Assembly: GCF_023369555.1 (NCBI RefSeq)
Contig: NZ_JACJVC010000011.1
Span: forward strand, 23,492 to 87,491
From: Actinomyces sp. AC-20-1
GTDB lineage: Bacteria > Actinomycetota > Actinomycetes > Actinomycetales > Actinomycetaceae
DNA: 64,000 bases
Reading direction: 5' to 3'
Shown here: piece by piece, positions 34,919-45,133 of the stretch
How the letters are laid out: every line of letters begins with the position of its first letter
Position numbering within the stretch: position 1 is the stretch's first letter
The notes under the pieces: generated by a model
Database searches by the model: none
Told to the model about the DNA's origin: nothing
The model's input: only the letters and a program-made list of their open reading frames with translations
Program-made: the position numbers and the translations under genes

Positions 34919-35009
34919 GAGGTCCTCCAGATCCGGGAGCGCGTGGCGGCAGTGCCACGCGGGGGACGCCGCCCGGGGAGGGCGGCTCCGGCCCGACGGG
35001 CGCCACTGC

Positions 35010-35060
35010 ACTCGTCTGGACCAGCGGCATCAGCAAAGACCAGACAACAGACGTTGTCAA
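35010..35060 (-). promoter_or_regulatory. Promoter and operators of the PTS EIIC gene (dre-like site and palindrome)
   Basis: Read on the minus strand, TTGACA (35055-35060), 17 bp and TTTGCT (35032-35037) form a promoter. At its expected start point lies ACTCGTCTGGACCAGC (35010-35025), matching 13 of 16 positions of the DasR dre consensus ACTGGTCTAGACCACT. A half-site, GACCAGAC, lies at 35038-35045. GACAACAGACGTTGTC (35043-35058) is a perfect 6-4-6 palindrome over the -35 box. Confidence 0.65.
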
Positions 35061-35202
35061 GCGCCTGCTTCCACCTTCCAATCGGCAGGATCTCAGGAGG
35101 TTCCCCCGGTCTCCCCCGCCGCGCCCCAGCCCAGTCGGCACGGCGGCCGCCCCGGACGGGCACAATGGGCACACCCACCTGTCCGACCGGAAGGAGACCG
35201 CC

Positions 35203-35982
35203 GTGCCTCAGAAACACCCGTCAGGCGCGCGCGAGCGGACCGGCGCGCGCGCCAAGTACGTCATCGTGCGCGAGCACCTGCTCGCCCTCATCTCCGACGG
35301 CCTGTCGGCCGGGGACCCGCTGCCCTCCGAGCGCGAGCTGTGCGAGCGCTTCGGCGTCTCGCGCATGACCGTGCGCCAGGCGGTCGACACCCTCGTCGCC
35401 GACGGCGCCGTCGAGCGTCACCAGGGCCGGGGGACCTTCGTCGCCCCGCCCAAGCTCGACCTCCAGCTGCGCCTGACCTCCTTCAGCGACGAGATGCGGC
35501 GCCGCGGCATGGAGCCCGGCGCGGTCTTCCTCGTCGCCGAGACCGTCGCCGCCCCGCCCACGGTCACGGCCCAGCTCGAGCTCGCCACGGACGGGCGGGC
35601 CCACCACCTGCGCCGCCTGCTGACGGCCGACAGCGTGCCCATGGCCCTGGAGGAGACCTGGATCCCGCAGCACCTCGCGCCGGACCTGCTCGACGGCGCT
35701 CTGCCCTCCTCCGTGTACGAGGAGCTCACCCGCGCAGGGCTCACGCCCCAGTGGGGCGAGGACGTGCTCGAGGCCCGGGCCGTGACCTCCGAGGAGGCGG
35801 CCCTGCTCGGCGTGCCGGAGCGGGCCCCCGCCCTGGACATCGTGCGGCGGACCTTCCACGAGCACACCGCGGTGATCTACTCGCGCTCCCTCTACCGGGC
35901 GGACCGCTACACGCTGTGGGTCCCGGTCTCGGCGCCGGGACCGCGCCGCCGGCGCCCCGAGGACCTGCCGACGGGCGCCTGA
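35203..35982 (+). CDS. GntR-family (HutC/DasR-like) transcriptional regulator
   Basis: 259 residues from GTG 35203, with AAGGAG 7 bp ahead. The winged helix is LPSERELCERFGVSRMTVRQAVDTLVADGAVERHQGRGTFV (read as two motifs), the usual GntR signature. The C-terminal UTRA domain contains RLTSFSDEMRRRGMEPGA and the YSRSLYRADRYTLWVPV end typical of HutC regulators that sense sugar phosphates. It is divergent from EIIC and upstream of EIIB and EIIA, each with a dre-like site. It is likely a DasR/NagR equivalent responding to glucosamine 6-phosphate or a related effector; the ligand is inferred. Confidence 0.88.
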   Translation: MPQKHPSGARERTGARAKYVIVREHLLALISDGLSAGDPLPSERELCERFGVSRMTVRQAVDTLVADGAVERHQGRGTFVAPPKLDLQLRLTSFSDEMRRRGMEPGAVFLVAETVAAPPTVTAQLELATDGRAHHLRRLLTADSVPMALEETWIPQHLAPDLLDGALPSSVYEELTRAGLTPQWGEDVLEARAVTSEEAALLGVPERAPALDIVRRTFHEHTAVIYSRSLYRADRYTLWVPVSAPGPRRRRPEDLPTGA

Positions 35983-36103
35983 GCCCCGGCCACGCGGCCC
36001 TGCCACCCGGCGCACCGTGACTCTCCGGGGCGGCCCGCGACGGGACATGGCGGGACTCGGCCGACAGGACCTCGCCATCGGCCGAGTACCGCGCTACCAT
36101 CGC

Positions 36104-36119
36104 GCTGGTATGGACCACC
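36104..36119. promoter_or_regulatory. dre-like operator upstream of the EIIB-EIIA operon
   Basis: GCTGGTATGGACCACC matches 12 of 16 positions of the dre consensus, including CTGGT and GACCAC half-sites. TACCAT at 36095-36100 is a possible -10 element just upstream, so a bound regulator would block transcription. It lies 85 bp before the EIIB start. Confidence 0.6.
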
Positions 36120-36203
36120 TCCCTGAGGAGCGACGACGCCCGCAGGACCCCCGGTCCGCCCCATCCGCCGGCCCCGCGCCGGCCAGACCCTAGGAGAACC
36201 CGC

Positions 36204-36434
36204 ATGTCCCAGGCCCAGAGCATCGTCGACGCCCTCGGCGGCTTCGACAACATCATCGAGATCGAGCCCTGCATCACCCGCCTGCGCTGCGAGCTGGAGG
36301 ACTCCTCCCTCGTGGACGAGGCCGCCCTCAAGGCCGCCGGCGCCCACGGGGTCCTCAAGGCCGGCGACGCCGTCCAGGTGATCGTCGGCCCCAACGCCGA
36401 CACCATCGCGGAGGACATCGAGGACCTTCGATGA
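36204..36434 (+). CDS. PTS system EIIB, glucose/N-acetylglucosamine type
   Basis: 76 residues, a stand-alone EIIB. Cys23 in IEPCITRLRCEL is the phosphorylated cysteine. It passes phosphate from EIIA to the sugar moving through EIIC. TAGGAGAA lies 6 bp before the ATG. It overlaps the EIIA gene by 4 bp (ATGA). It is similar in length and sequence to the second EIIB at 39334, with Cys at the same position. Confidence 0.93.
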   Translation: MSQAQSIVDALGGFDNIIEIEPCITRLRCELEDSSLVDEAALKAAGAHGVLKAGDAVQVIVGPNADTIAEDIEDLR

Positions 36435-36892
36435 CCCTCGACGTCGCCGCCCCGCTGGCCGGCCGCGTCCTGGCCCTCGACGACGTCCCGGACCCCGTCT
36501 TCGCCGGCAGGTTCGTCGGCCCGGGCCTCGCCGTCGACCCCGACCGGACCGAGCGCACCGATGTCACCGCCGTGGCGCCCGTCAGCGGCACCATCGCCAA
36601 GGCCCACCCCCACGCCTTCATCGTCACGACCGAGGGCGGTCCCGCCATCCTCGTCCACCTGGGCCTGGACACCGTGGGGCTGGCGGGCCGGGGCTTCGAC
36701 GTCCACGTCCGCGAGGGCGACGCCGTCGCCGCCGGGGACCCCGTGGTCACCTGGAACCCCGCCGGCATCGAGGAGGGCGGGCTCAGCCCGGTCGTGCCCG
36801 TCATCGTCCTCGAGGGCGACGAGGAGTCTCTGGGGCTCACTGCGCCCGGCACCCACCTGGCCGCGGGGGACGTGCTGCTCACCTGCCACTGA
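36431..36892 (+). CDS. PTS system EIIA, Crr-like
   Basis: 153 residues. The fold is that of EIIA-Glc: VAAPLAGRVLALDDVPDPVFAG at the start, AVAPVSGTIAKAHPHAF with His61, and PAILVHLGLDTVGLAG with the phosphorylated His76. It takes phosphate from HPr and gives it to EIIB. Translation is coupled to EIIB. The strong terminator at 36916 ends the operon. No HPr gene is seen in the window, so HPr must be encoded elsewhere. Confidence 0.93.
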   Translation: MTLDVAAPLAGRVLALDDVPDPVFAGRFVGPGLAVDPDRTERTDVTAVAPVSGTIAKAHPHAFIVTTEGGPAILVHLGLDTVGLAGRGFDVHVREGDAVAAGDPVVTWNPAGIEEGGLSPVVPVIVLEGDEESLGLTAPGTHLAAGDVLLTCH

Positions 36893-36915
36893 CGCCACTG
36901 AGCCCAGCGCGACGC

Positions 36916-36952
36916 AGTGGGGCGGTCACCCCGGGAGGGTGACCGCCCCACT
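36916..36952. terminator. Bidirectional terminator between EIIA and malQ
   Basis: AGTGGGGCGGTCACC (36916-36930) pairs perfectly with GGTGACCGCCCCACT (36938-36952), a 15-bp stem and 7-nt loop between convergent genes. Confidence 0.85.
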
Positions 36953-36981
36953 GCCGCAGCCGGCCGGCGCCGGCCGGGCGC

Positions 36982-39123
36982 TCAGGCCCGGCCCAGGGCC
37001 TCGCGCACCACCGCGAGCAGGCTCGCCAGCCGGGCGTTGCCGGGCAGGTCCTCGACCAGCACCACCTCACCGGAGCCGTCAGCGAGCGGCTGGCGCCAGT
37101 TCGGGTACTCCTGGTCCGTGCCGGGCTGGTTCTGGGCCCGGCGCTCACCGACGCCGTCCACCAGGGAGACGCCCACCAGGCGGGCGGGCGTGCGGGCGAC
37201 GTAGCGGTGCAGGGCCTCGACGACCTCCCGCTCGGACGGGTTGTCCCCCAGCAGGCCGTGCTCGCGCAGCCGGGTGAGCATCCGGTCGCGCTCGAGGCGG
37301 GCCTCGGCGCGCACCTGCTCGACCGGCTCGGTGAGCAGGCCCAGGCGCTCGCGCAGGCTCACGTGCTCCTCAGCCAGGTACCCGGCGGTCGGCGGCAGGT
37401 CGTGGGTGTTGACGGTCGCGAGCTGGAGCGAGCGGTAGGCCTCCGGCTGCTTCGGCCAGCCGTCGTCCTGCTTCTCGAACCACAGGACCCCGGTGCCGAG
37501 CACCCCGCGGCTGGCGAGGTAGTCGCGCGCCCACGGCTCGACGGTCCCCAGGTCCTCGCCGATGACGACGGCCCCGGCCAGGTGGGCCTCGAGCAGCAGG
37601 ACGCTGACCATCGCCTCGTGGTCGTAGCGCACGTAGGCGCCCGCGTCCGCACGCATGCCCTCGGGGATCCACCACAGGCGGAACAGGCCGATGACGTGGT
37701 CGACCCTCAGGGCGCCCGCGTGCCGCAGGACCGTGCGGGCCATCTCGCGCAGGGGCCGGTAGGCGTCTGCGGCCAGGCGCACCGGGCTCCACGGCGGCTG
37801 GGACCAGTTCTGGCCGAGCTGGTTGTACATGTCCGGGGGCGCGCCGACGCACACGCCCGGCGCGAAGGACTCGGGGTCGCTCCACACGTCGGCACCGCGC
37901 GGGTGGACCCCGACGGCGAGGTCGTCCATGATGCCCAGCGCCATGCCGGAGGCCTTGGCCACCGCCTGCGCCCGCTCGAGCTGCTCGTCCACGACCCACT
38001 GCAGCCAGGCGTAGTAGTCGATGCGCTCGCTCAGGGTCCTGGCCTCGTTGGCCACGTAGGCGGAGCCCGCGTCGCGCAGGGTCGCGGGCCACTGGGCGAG
38101 CGGCCCGTACTTCTCCGTCAGGGCGCACCACAGGGCGAAGCGCTCCAGGCCCTCGCCCTGCTCGGCGCGGAAGCGCTCGAAGTCGCGCTGGCGGGCGCGC
38201 GAGCGGCCTGCGGCGAAGATGACCTCCAGGGCCTCGCTCTTGGCCTTCCAGGCGGCGTCGCGGTCGATCGGCTCGGCGCTGTGGTTGGCCGCCTCGACCT
38301 CCTCCAGGGCCCACTGCACCAGTGAGCGGCGCGGGCCCGCCAGGCGGGAGACCTCGAGGATGTTCTCGGGGCGGATGTAGACCGGGTTGACGAAGCGCCT
38401 GGTGACCGGCAGGTAGGGCGAGGCCGTCATGGGCCCCGCGGGCTCGGCGGCGTGCAGCGGGTTGATGAGCAGGAAGTCCGCCCCCTCGTCACCGAGGAGG
38501 CTGGCGAGCTCGGCCAGGTCGTCGGCGTCGCCGATGCCCCAGGAGCCGGCGGAGCGGACCGAGTAGAGCTGGGCCATGACGCCCCAGCCCCGCTCGCCCA
38601 GCGCGGAGGGCATGTCGAGGTGGTCCGGGGCGATGGCGAGGGCGGCACGGGCCTCGGTGGAGCCGTCACCGACCCGGGCGACGAGCTCGTGCCAGCCCAG
38701 CGGCAGGTCGGTGGGCAGGACGAAGGTGGCCTGGCCGGTGAGCACACCGTCGACGTCGCGGGCGGGGGTCCAGTCCTCGACCTGGGTCAGGGGGCGGTGG
38801 GTACCGTCGTCGAGCACCGCCTCGACCCAGACCGGTGCGCCATCAGGCACGTGGACGGCGACGGGTGCGGCCGTCCCCTGGCGCGCGACGACGGTGGGCG
38901 GCAGGACCTGGCGCCACGGGGCCGTCTCCGTCTCCCACAGGGAGCGCTCGATCTCCTCCTCCGTGGAGGCGGCCACGCCGAGGGCGGCAAGGACGGCGAC
39001 GAGGGTCTCGCGGGACGGGGAGGCGGGTCGCCCGTGGTAGTCCCAGTAGTCGACGAGGACTCCGTTGGCCTGGGCGAGCTGGATCAGTCGCTCGGATGCG
39101 GAGCCGGGGCGGGGGTCGGTCAT
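36982..39123 (-). CDS. malQ: 4-alpha-glucanotransferase (amylomaltase, GH77)
   Basis: 713 residues. It disproportionates maltodextrins by moving glucan chains. The catalytic Asp is in ALRVDHVIGLFRLWW, the acid/base Glu in VVIGEDLGTVEP and the transition-state Asp in TVNTHDLPPTAGY. The N-terminal 150 residues form a beta-rich extension with PDGAPVWVEAVLDDGTHRP, as in the long actinobacterial and E. coli type. A MalR-like operator lies 108 bp upstream at 39231. It stands between PTS genes, so this stretch is devoted to sugar use. Confidence 0.95.
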   Translation of the reverse strand: MTDPRPGSASERLIQLAQANGVLVDYWDYHGRPASPSRETLVAVLAALGVAASTEEEIERSLWETETAPWRQVLPPTVVARQGTAAPVAVHVPDGAPVWVEAVLDDGTHRPLTQVEDWTPARDVDGVLTGQATFVLPTDLPLGWHELVARVGDGSTEARAALAIAPDHLDMPSALGERGWGVMAQLYSVRSAGSWGIGDADDLAELASLLGDEGADFLLINPLHAAEPAGPMTASPYLPVTRRFVNPVYIRPENILEVSRLAGPRRSLVQWALEEVEAANHSAEPIDRDAAWKAKSEALEVIFAAGRSRARQRDFERFRAEQGEGLERFALWCALTEKYGPLAQWPATLRDAGSAYVANEARTLSERIDYYAWLQWVVDEQLERAQAVAKASGMALGIMDDLAVGVHPRGADVWSDPESFAPGVCVGAPPDMYNQLGQNWSQPPWSPVRLAADAYRPLREMARTVLRHAGALRVDHVIGLFRLWWIPEGMRADAGAYVRYDHEAMVSVLLLEAHLAGAVVIGEDLGTVEPWARDYLASRGVLGTGVLWFEKQDDGWPKQPEAYRSLQLATVNTHDLPPTAGYLAEEHVSLRERLGLLTEPVEQVRAEARLERDRMLTRLREHGLLGDNPSEREVVEALHRYVARTPARLVGVSLVDGVGERRAQNQPGTDQEYPNWRQPLADGSGEVVLVEDLPGNARLASLLAVVREALGRA

Positions 39124-39230
39124 GGCAGGGCCTCAGGGGTTGGGCGCTGGGCGCGCGGTGGCTAAGTGGTTGAGGGCCGGGCGGGTCGCCGTCCTGCCGC
39201 GACGGTGCGGGGACGGGGACGGCTGCTCGT

Positions 39231-39241
39231 CTTGCTGCAAG
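39231..39241. promoter_or_regulatory. LacI/MalR-type operator upstream of malQ
   Basis: CTTGCTGCAAG is a perfect palindrome about a central T. It resembles the CTTGCAG-containing operators bound by MalR, a LacI-family regulator of maltodextrin genes in streptomycetes. It lies 108 bp ahead of malQ; no malR gene is in the window. Confidence 0.5.
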
Positions 39242-39256
39242 GGTTTCACACACGTC

Positions 39257-39290
39257 TGCGCCGCGCCAACAGCAAGTGCGGCGCGGCGCA
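39257..39290 (-). terminator. Terminator hairpin after the second EIIB gene
   Basis: TGCGCCGCGCC (39257-39267) pairs perfectly with GGCGCGGCGCA (39280-39290) around a 12-nt loop, 44 bp past the EIIB stop on the minus strand and upstream of malQ. Confidence 0.6.
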
Positions 39291-39333
39291 GAGTTACGTG
39301 GGCCCTCGTGCTGCGCGGTGCGGAGCGCGCGGG

Positions 39334-39564
39334 TCAGTCGAGGGCGGCGATGGCGGCGGCCAGGTCGTCAGCGGTCGGTCCGACGACGACCTGGACGACG
39401 CGGCCGGAGCGGACGACGCCGAAGGCACCGGTGGCCCGTAGGGCCTCCTCGTCCACCTTGTCCTGGTCGACGACCTCCACGCGCAGGCGTGTGATGCAGG
39501 GCTCGAGGTCCGTAATGTTCTCGCGGCCACCCAGTCCCTTGACGATGTCAGCGGCGGTGCTCAT
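39334..39564 (-). CDS. Second PTS EIIB, glucose/N-acetylglucosamine type
   Basis: 76 residues, with the phosphorylated Cys23 in DLEPCITRLRVEV. It aligns without gaps to the EIIB at 36204. No EIIC or EIIA gene is attached to it here, and it is divergent from ptsI. It may serve the EIIC at 33590 as an alternative partner, or an EIIC elsewhere. No dre-like site was seen in front of it. GGGAGGGACATG provides a ribosome-binding site for the ATG at 39564. Confidence 0.92.
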   Translation of the reverse strand: MSTAADIVKGLGGRENITDLEPCITRLRVEVVDQDKVDEEALRATGAFGVVRSGRVVQVVVGPTADDLAAAIAALD

Positions 39565-39771
39565 TCCATGTCCCTCCCGGTCAGTGCGTGTCGCCCGTCA
39601 CTTTATCCCAGATCCTCCGCCCAGTCCCGCCGCCCCGGCCCCGTCGGCCCCGGAACTGCCGCCTCCCCCTTGTGTCAATCGTCTTTCACCCTGCGGCGGA
39701 ATGCTCACCGGCAGCCCGGGACCGGTGCACAATGGGCGCGACCGGACTCCGTCACCGTCGAGGAGCAGCCC

Positions 39772-41478
39772 ATGACCACCTCCACCGCGCCCGCCCCCGC
39801 CCCCGAGCCGCTGTCGGGGATCGGCGTGAGCCCGGGCCTCGTCGCCGGCCCCGTCGCCCGCATGGCCCCCGGCATCCCCGAGCCCCCCATCGAGACCCTC
39901 GACCAGGCCCGCGACCTCGACAAGGAGTGCGAGCGCATCGCCCTGGCCGCCCAGACCGTCAAGAAGGGCCTCGAGCTCTCCGCCGCCGAGGCCAAGGGCG
40001 AGGGCCGCACCCTGCTCGAGACCACCGCCCAGATGGCCGCCGACCCCACCCTCACCTCCTCCGCCCAGGCCATGGTCCGCGAGCGCCGCCTCGTGCCCGA
40101 GCGCGCCGTGTGGGAGGCCGCCGGGACCCTGTGCGCGATGCTGGAGTCGCTGGGCGGCTACATGGCCGAGCGCACCCGCGACGTGCAGGACGTGCGCGAC
40201 CGCATCGTCGCCGTCCTCACCGGCTCCCCCATGCCCGGCATCCCGCACCTGCCCGAGCCCTTCGTGCTCGTCGCCCAGGACCTCGCCCCCGCGGACACCG
40301 CCCTGCTCGACCCGGAGAAGGTCGTCGCCTTCGTCACCTCCGAGGGCGGGCCCACCTCACACACGGCGATCCTCGCGCGCGCCCTGGGCATCCCCGCCAT
40401 CGTCGGCACCGGCGCCGCGGTCACCGACACCCTGTCCGACGGCGACATCGTCCTCATCGACGGCACCAAGGGCACCATCACCCGCGACCCCAGCGAGGAC
40501 GCCCTGCGCCGCGCCCGCGAGCTGGCCCAGCGCGTGCGCGTCTTCAACGGCGACGGCGCCACCAAGGACGGCCACGAGGTCCAGCTGCTCGCCAACGTCG
40601 GCGACGGCGCCGCAGCCCGCTCCGCCGCCGAGGCGGGCGCCATGGGCATCGGCCTGTTCCGCACAGAGTTCTGCTTCCTCGACCAGCCGACCGAGCCCAC
40701 CGTCGAGCAGCAGGTCGAGGCCTACACGCAGGTGCTCGCCGCCTTCCCCGGCAAGAAGGTCGTCGTGCGCACCCTCGACGCCGGCGCGGACAAGCCCCTG
40801 CCCTTCCTCACCGACGCGACCGAGGAGAACCCGGCGCTGGGCGTGCGCGCCTACCGCACGACCCGCCGCGACCCCGAGGTCCTCGACCACCAGCTCGAGG
40901 CCCTGGCCCGTGCGGAGGCCGCCACCGAGGCCAAGGTGTGGGTCATGGCCCCCATGATCTCCACCGTCGAGGAGGCCCGGGCCTTCACGGACAAGGCGCG
41001 CTCCTACGGCCTGAGCACCGCCGGCATGATGATCGAGGTCCCCTCGGCGGCCCTCATGGCCGACGCCATGTTCGAGCACGCGGACTTCGCCTCCGTCGGC
41101 ACGAACGACCTCACCCAGTACGTCATGGCGGCCGACCGCCTGCTGTCGACGCTGGCGGACCTGTCCACCGCCTGGCAGCCTGCCGTCCTGCGGCTCATCA
41201 AGACCGCCTGCGACGGCGCCGCCCCCCACGGGCGCCCCGTGGGCGTGTGCGGCGAGGCCGCCGCGGACCCGGCCCTCGCCGTCGTCCTCGTGGGCCTGGG
41301 TGTGGCCAGCCTGTCCATGACCGCCCGGGCCCTGCCCGACGTCGACGCCGTCCTGAAGTCCGTCACCCTGGAGGACTGCCGGCGCATCGCCGCCCTTGCC
41401 GTCGCCTCCCCGACCGCGGAGGAGGCGCGCACCGCCGTGCGCGCCGAGCTGCCGGTCCTCGAGGAGCTCGGTCTGTGA
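39772..41478 (+). CDS. ptsI: PTS enzyme I (phosphoenolpyruvate-protein phosphotransferase)
   Basis: 568 residues. It takes phosphate from PEP and passes it to HPr, the first step for all PTS sugars. The phosphorylated His197 is in EGGPTSHTAILARALGIPA. The PEP-binding barrel has MGIGLFRTEFCFLD, RTLDAGADKPLPF, SVGTNDLTQYVMAADR and the catalytic Cys in PVGVCGEAA. GAGGAGCAG precedes the ATG at 39772; a longer frame back to 39568 has no support. It overlaps tesB by 4 bp (GTGA), although the two functions are unrelated. HPr is not beside it. Confidence 0.96.
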   Translation: MTTSTAPAPAPEPLSGIGVSPGLVAGPVARMAPGIPEPPIETLDQARDLDKECERIALAAQTVKKGLELSAAEAKGEGRTLLETTAQMAADPTLTSSAQAMVRERRLVPERAVWEAAGTLCAMLESLGGYMAERTRDVQDVRDRIVAVLTGSPMPGIPHLPEPFVLVAQDLAPADTALLDPEKVVAFVTSEGGPTSHTAILARALGIPAIVGTGAAVTDTLSDGDIVLIDGTKGTITRDPSEDALRRARELAQRVRVFNGDGATKDGHEVQLLANVGDGAAARSAAEAGAMGIGLFRTEFCFLDQPTEPTVEQQVEAYTQVLAAFPGKKVVVRTLDAGADKPLPFLTDATEENPALGVRAYRTTRRDPEVLDHQLEALARAEAATEAKVWVMAPMISTVEEARAFTDKARSYGLSTAGMMIEVPSAALMADAMFEHADFASVGTNDLTQYVMAADRLLSTLADLSTAWQPAVLRLIKTACDGAAPHGRPVGVCGEAAADPALAVVLVGLGVASLSMTARALPDVDAVLKSVTLEDCRRIAALAVASPTAEEARTAVRAELPVLEELGL

Positions 41479-42458
41479 CCCTGCCCTACCCCGTCCCCGC
41501 CGCGAGCGACGAGCCGCTGGGCTCCGTCACGCGCGTCCTCGCGCTCAAGGCGGGCGACGGGGAGGACACGTTCACCGGTGGCTCCCTGCCCCAGCTCTCG
41601 GGCCGCGTCTACGGGGGCCAGGTGGTCGCCCAGGGGCTGCTGGCCGCAGCGGCCACCCTCGTCGACGACGGGGACGGCCCGCGCCTGCCCCACTCGGTGC
41701 ACGCCTACTTCATGCGCGGAGGCCGGCCGGAGACCCCTATCCGCTTCGACGTCGAGCGCATGCACGACGGCCGCTCCTTCTCACAGCGGCGCACCACCGC
41801 CTCCCAGGAGGGCTCCGTCATCCTCACGATGGTCTCCTCCTTCCAGGAGACCCAGGAGGGGGCGGAGGTCCAGCTCCCGGCGCCGCAGGTGCCCCGGCCC
41901 GAGGAGCTGACGAGCGCGCTCGAGATCTTCCGGACCATCGACCACCCGGTGGCGAGGTTCCTGGGCCGCACGGCCGCCTTCGACCAGCGTCACGTGGAGG
42001 GCAACATCTTCCTGCGTCCCGCTGAGACCGCTGAGGGGCGCCAGCACCTGTGGGTGCGGTCCCGGGGACGAATTCCCCAGGACGCCACGCAGGTCGTCCA
42101 CCGGGCCCTGCTGGCCTACATGTGCGACCAGGTGATGCTCGAGCCGGCGCTGCGCAGCCAGGGCCTGTCCTGGCGCAGCGAGGGGATGAGCCTGGCCACG
42201 CTCGACCACGCACAGTGGTTCCACCGGGACGTCGACGCGAGCGACTGGCTGCTCTTCGTCCAGGACTCCCCCACCTCGCAGGGCGGCCGCTCCATGGCCC
42301 GTGCAGAGGTCTTCGACTCCTCGGGACGGCTCGTGTCCACCATCGCCCAGGAGGGCATGGTGCGCATGCCCACCGCCACCCGCTCCGGCGACGGCCGCTG
42401 GGCGATCCGCACCGCCGAGGGCGAGGACGGCTCGCCCATCCCGGCCCCACGAGGGTGA
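41475..42458 (+). CDS. tesB: Acyl-CoA thioesterase II (TesB family)
   Basis: 327 residues with a double hot-dog fold. GRVYGGQVVAQGLLAAA and LPHSVHAYFMRGGRPETPI are the N-terminal hot-dog signatures. The second half has the catalytic Asp in AYMCDQVMLEPAL and Thr/Gln in QDSPTSQGGRSMARAEVF. It hydrolyses acyl-CoA to free fatty acid and CoA, the reverse of the two ligases at 8.5-12.5 kb. GTG 41475 is set by the 4-bp overlap with the ptsI stop and by MTLPYPVPAA as the natural N-terminus. Confidence 0.93.
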   Translation: MTLPYPVPAASDEPLGSVTRVLALKAGDGEDTFTGGSLPQLSGRVYGGQVVAQGLLAAAATLVDDGDGPRLPHSVHAYFMRGGRPETPIRFDVERMHDGRSFSQRRTTASQEGSVILTMVSSFQETQEGAEVQLPAPQVPRPEELTSALEIFRTIDHPVARFLGRTAAFDQRHVEGNIFLRPAETAEGRQHLWVRSRGRIPQDATQVVHRALLAYMCDQVMLEPALRSQGLSWRSEGMSLATLDHAQWFHRDVDASDWLLFVQDSPTSQGGRSMARAEVFDSSGRLVSTIAQEGMVRMPTATRSGDGRWAIRTAEGEDGSPIPAPRG

Positions 42459-42551
42459 GGCGGTCAACCGGTTGCTGCGGCGCCGTCGTCGTCCCTCTCC
42501 CGTAGGCTGTGCCCTGGACACCCGCACCCCCACGAAAGGCGCAGTGAACCT

Positions 42552-44234
<1,683 letters not shown>

Positions 44235-44259
44235 GCCCGCGCGCGGCGCGCCACAGCGC

Positions 44260-44454
44260 GCACGGCAGGACAGCTTCTACGCTGCTACGCGGCAGGACAA
44301 CGTCCGTGCCGTAGGACAACCAGAACGCGCAAGGACAAGCTGGGGGAGCCTTCCAGGTTGTCCTTGCGTCAGCAGGTTGTCCTTGCGCGCCGGCCCGACG
44401 GTGTCCCCGCGTCAGCCCGGCCAGCCCGCCCGCGCTGCCGGCGCCGTCCGCACC
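44260..44454. repeat. Direct repeat, copy A, with GGACAAC/GTTGTCC units
   Basis: This intergenic sequence matches 45301-45514 over nearly its whole length. It contains GGACAAC heptamers on one side and GTTGTCCTTGCG units on the other, so parts fold into long hairpins. It ends with GCCCGCGCTGCCGGCGCCGT and CACC. It follows the ettA stop by 25 bp and may act as its terminator. Copy A has one GTTGTCCTTG unit fewer than copy B. Confidence 0.88.
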
Positions 44455-44467
44455 GTCGACGACGGGG

Positions 44468-44887
44468 TCAGTCCTCCCACGGGTTGACGAGATCGACACC
44501 CGTGTCCACGAAGTCACCAGTGTTGCGGGTGGCCAGAGCATAGCCGCGTGAGCGCGCGACGGCGGCGATGAGCGAGTCCATGACCGGCAGCGGGCGCCCT
44601 GCGGCCCTCGCTCGACTGACCATCGTCGCCCAGGACGTTGCCGCAGAGAGGTCGAAGGGAAGCACCCGCCCCTCGAAGTAGGGCAGCACGGTGTCCTCAA
44701 GACGCTCGCGCAGGTGATCTCGGCGCCGCCCGTCGGCCATGACGGCGACTCCTGTGCGCAGCTCCGCGACCGTCAGTGCCGTGGTGTACAGGATGGTCGG
44801 AGGCTGTGCGTCCAGCCAGCGAACCACCCTCAGATCGGGACTGGGCCGCAGAGGCTCGGAGATGACGTTCGTGTCCAGGACGATCAC
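44468..44887 (-). CDS. vapC: VapC-like PIN-domain toxin
   Basis: 139 residues from GTG 44887. The four acidic residues of the PIN nuclease are Asp5 (VIVLDTNVISE), Glu42 (LTVAELRTG), Asp104 (PVMDSLIAAVA) and Asp125 (RNTGDFVDTG). Such toxins cut tRNA or rRNA when freed. The sequence is closest in style to the FitB subgroup (LDTNVISEPLRPSPDLRVVRWL). The start overlaps the antitoxin stop by 4 bp (GTGA). The module lies between two copies of the same intergenic repeat. Confidence 0.92.
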   Translation of the reverse strand: MIVLDTNVISEPLRPSPDLRVVRWLDAQPPTILYTTALTVAELRTGVAVMADGRRRDHLRERLEDTVLPYFEGRVLPFDLSAATSWATMVSRARAAGRPLPVMDSLIAAVARSRGYALATRNTGDFVDTGVDLVNPWED

Positions 44888-45123
44888 AGCAGGTCCAGCG
44901 GCTCGTAGGGTGCGTGGTCGCGTGCACTGACGATCTCGGCTCCGCCCACCTCGCGGCCGATGCGTTGCAGCAGGGTCCCCAGTCCCCGCTCGGGAACCGG
45001 AGCGACCGCATCCGTGAGGATCTGCCGGATCTCGGCCTCCGTGCTGCGCTTGTGCCGGCGAGCACGTGCCTTGAGGGCCGCATGCGTCTCCTCCGGGATC
45101 CCGCGGACCACCACACTGACCAT
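44884..45123 (-). CDS. vapB: VapB/FitA-like antitoxin, ribbon-helix-helix
   Basis: 79 residues. MVSVVVRGIPEETHAALKARARRHKRSTEAEIRQIL (read in two parts) is a FitA-type ribbon-helix-helix DNA-binding domain. The C-terminal part (REVGGAEIVSARDHAPYEPLDLL) should cover the VapC active site. GAGGAGGGG gives a good ribosome-binding site. A clear 11-bp inverted repeat lies just upstream as its probable operator. Confidence 0.92.
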   Translation of the reverse strand: MVSVVVRGIPEETHAALKARARRHKRSTEAEIRQILTDAVAPVPERGLGTLLQRIGREVGGAEIVSARDHAPYEPLDLL

Positions 45124-45133
45124 GACCCCTCCT

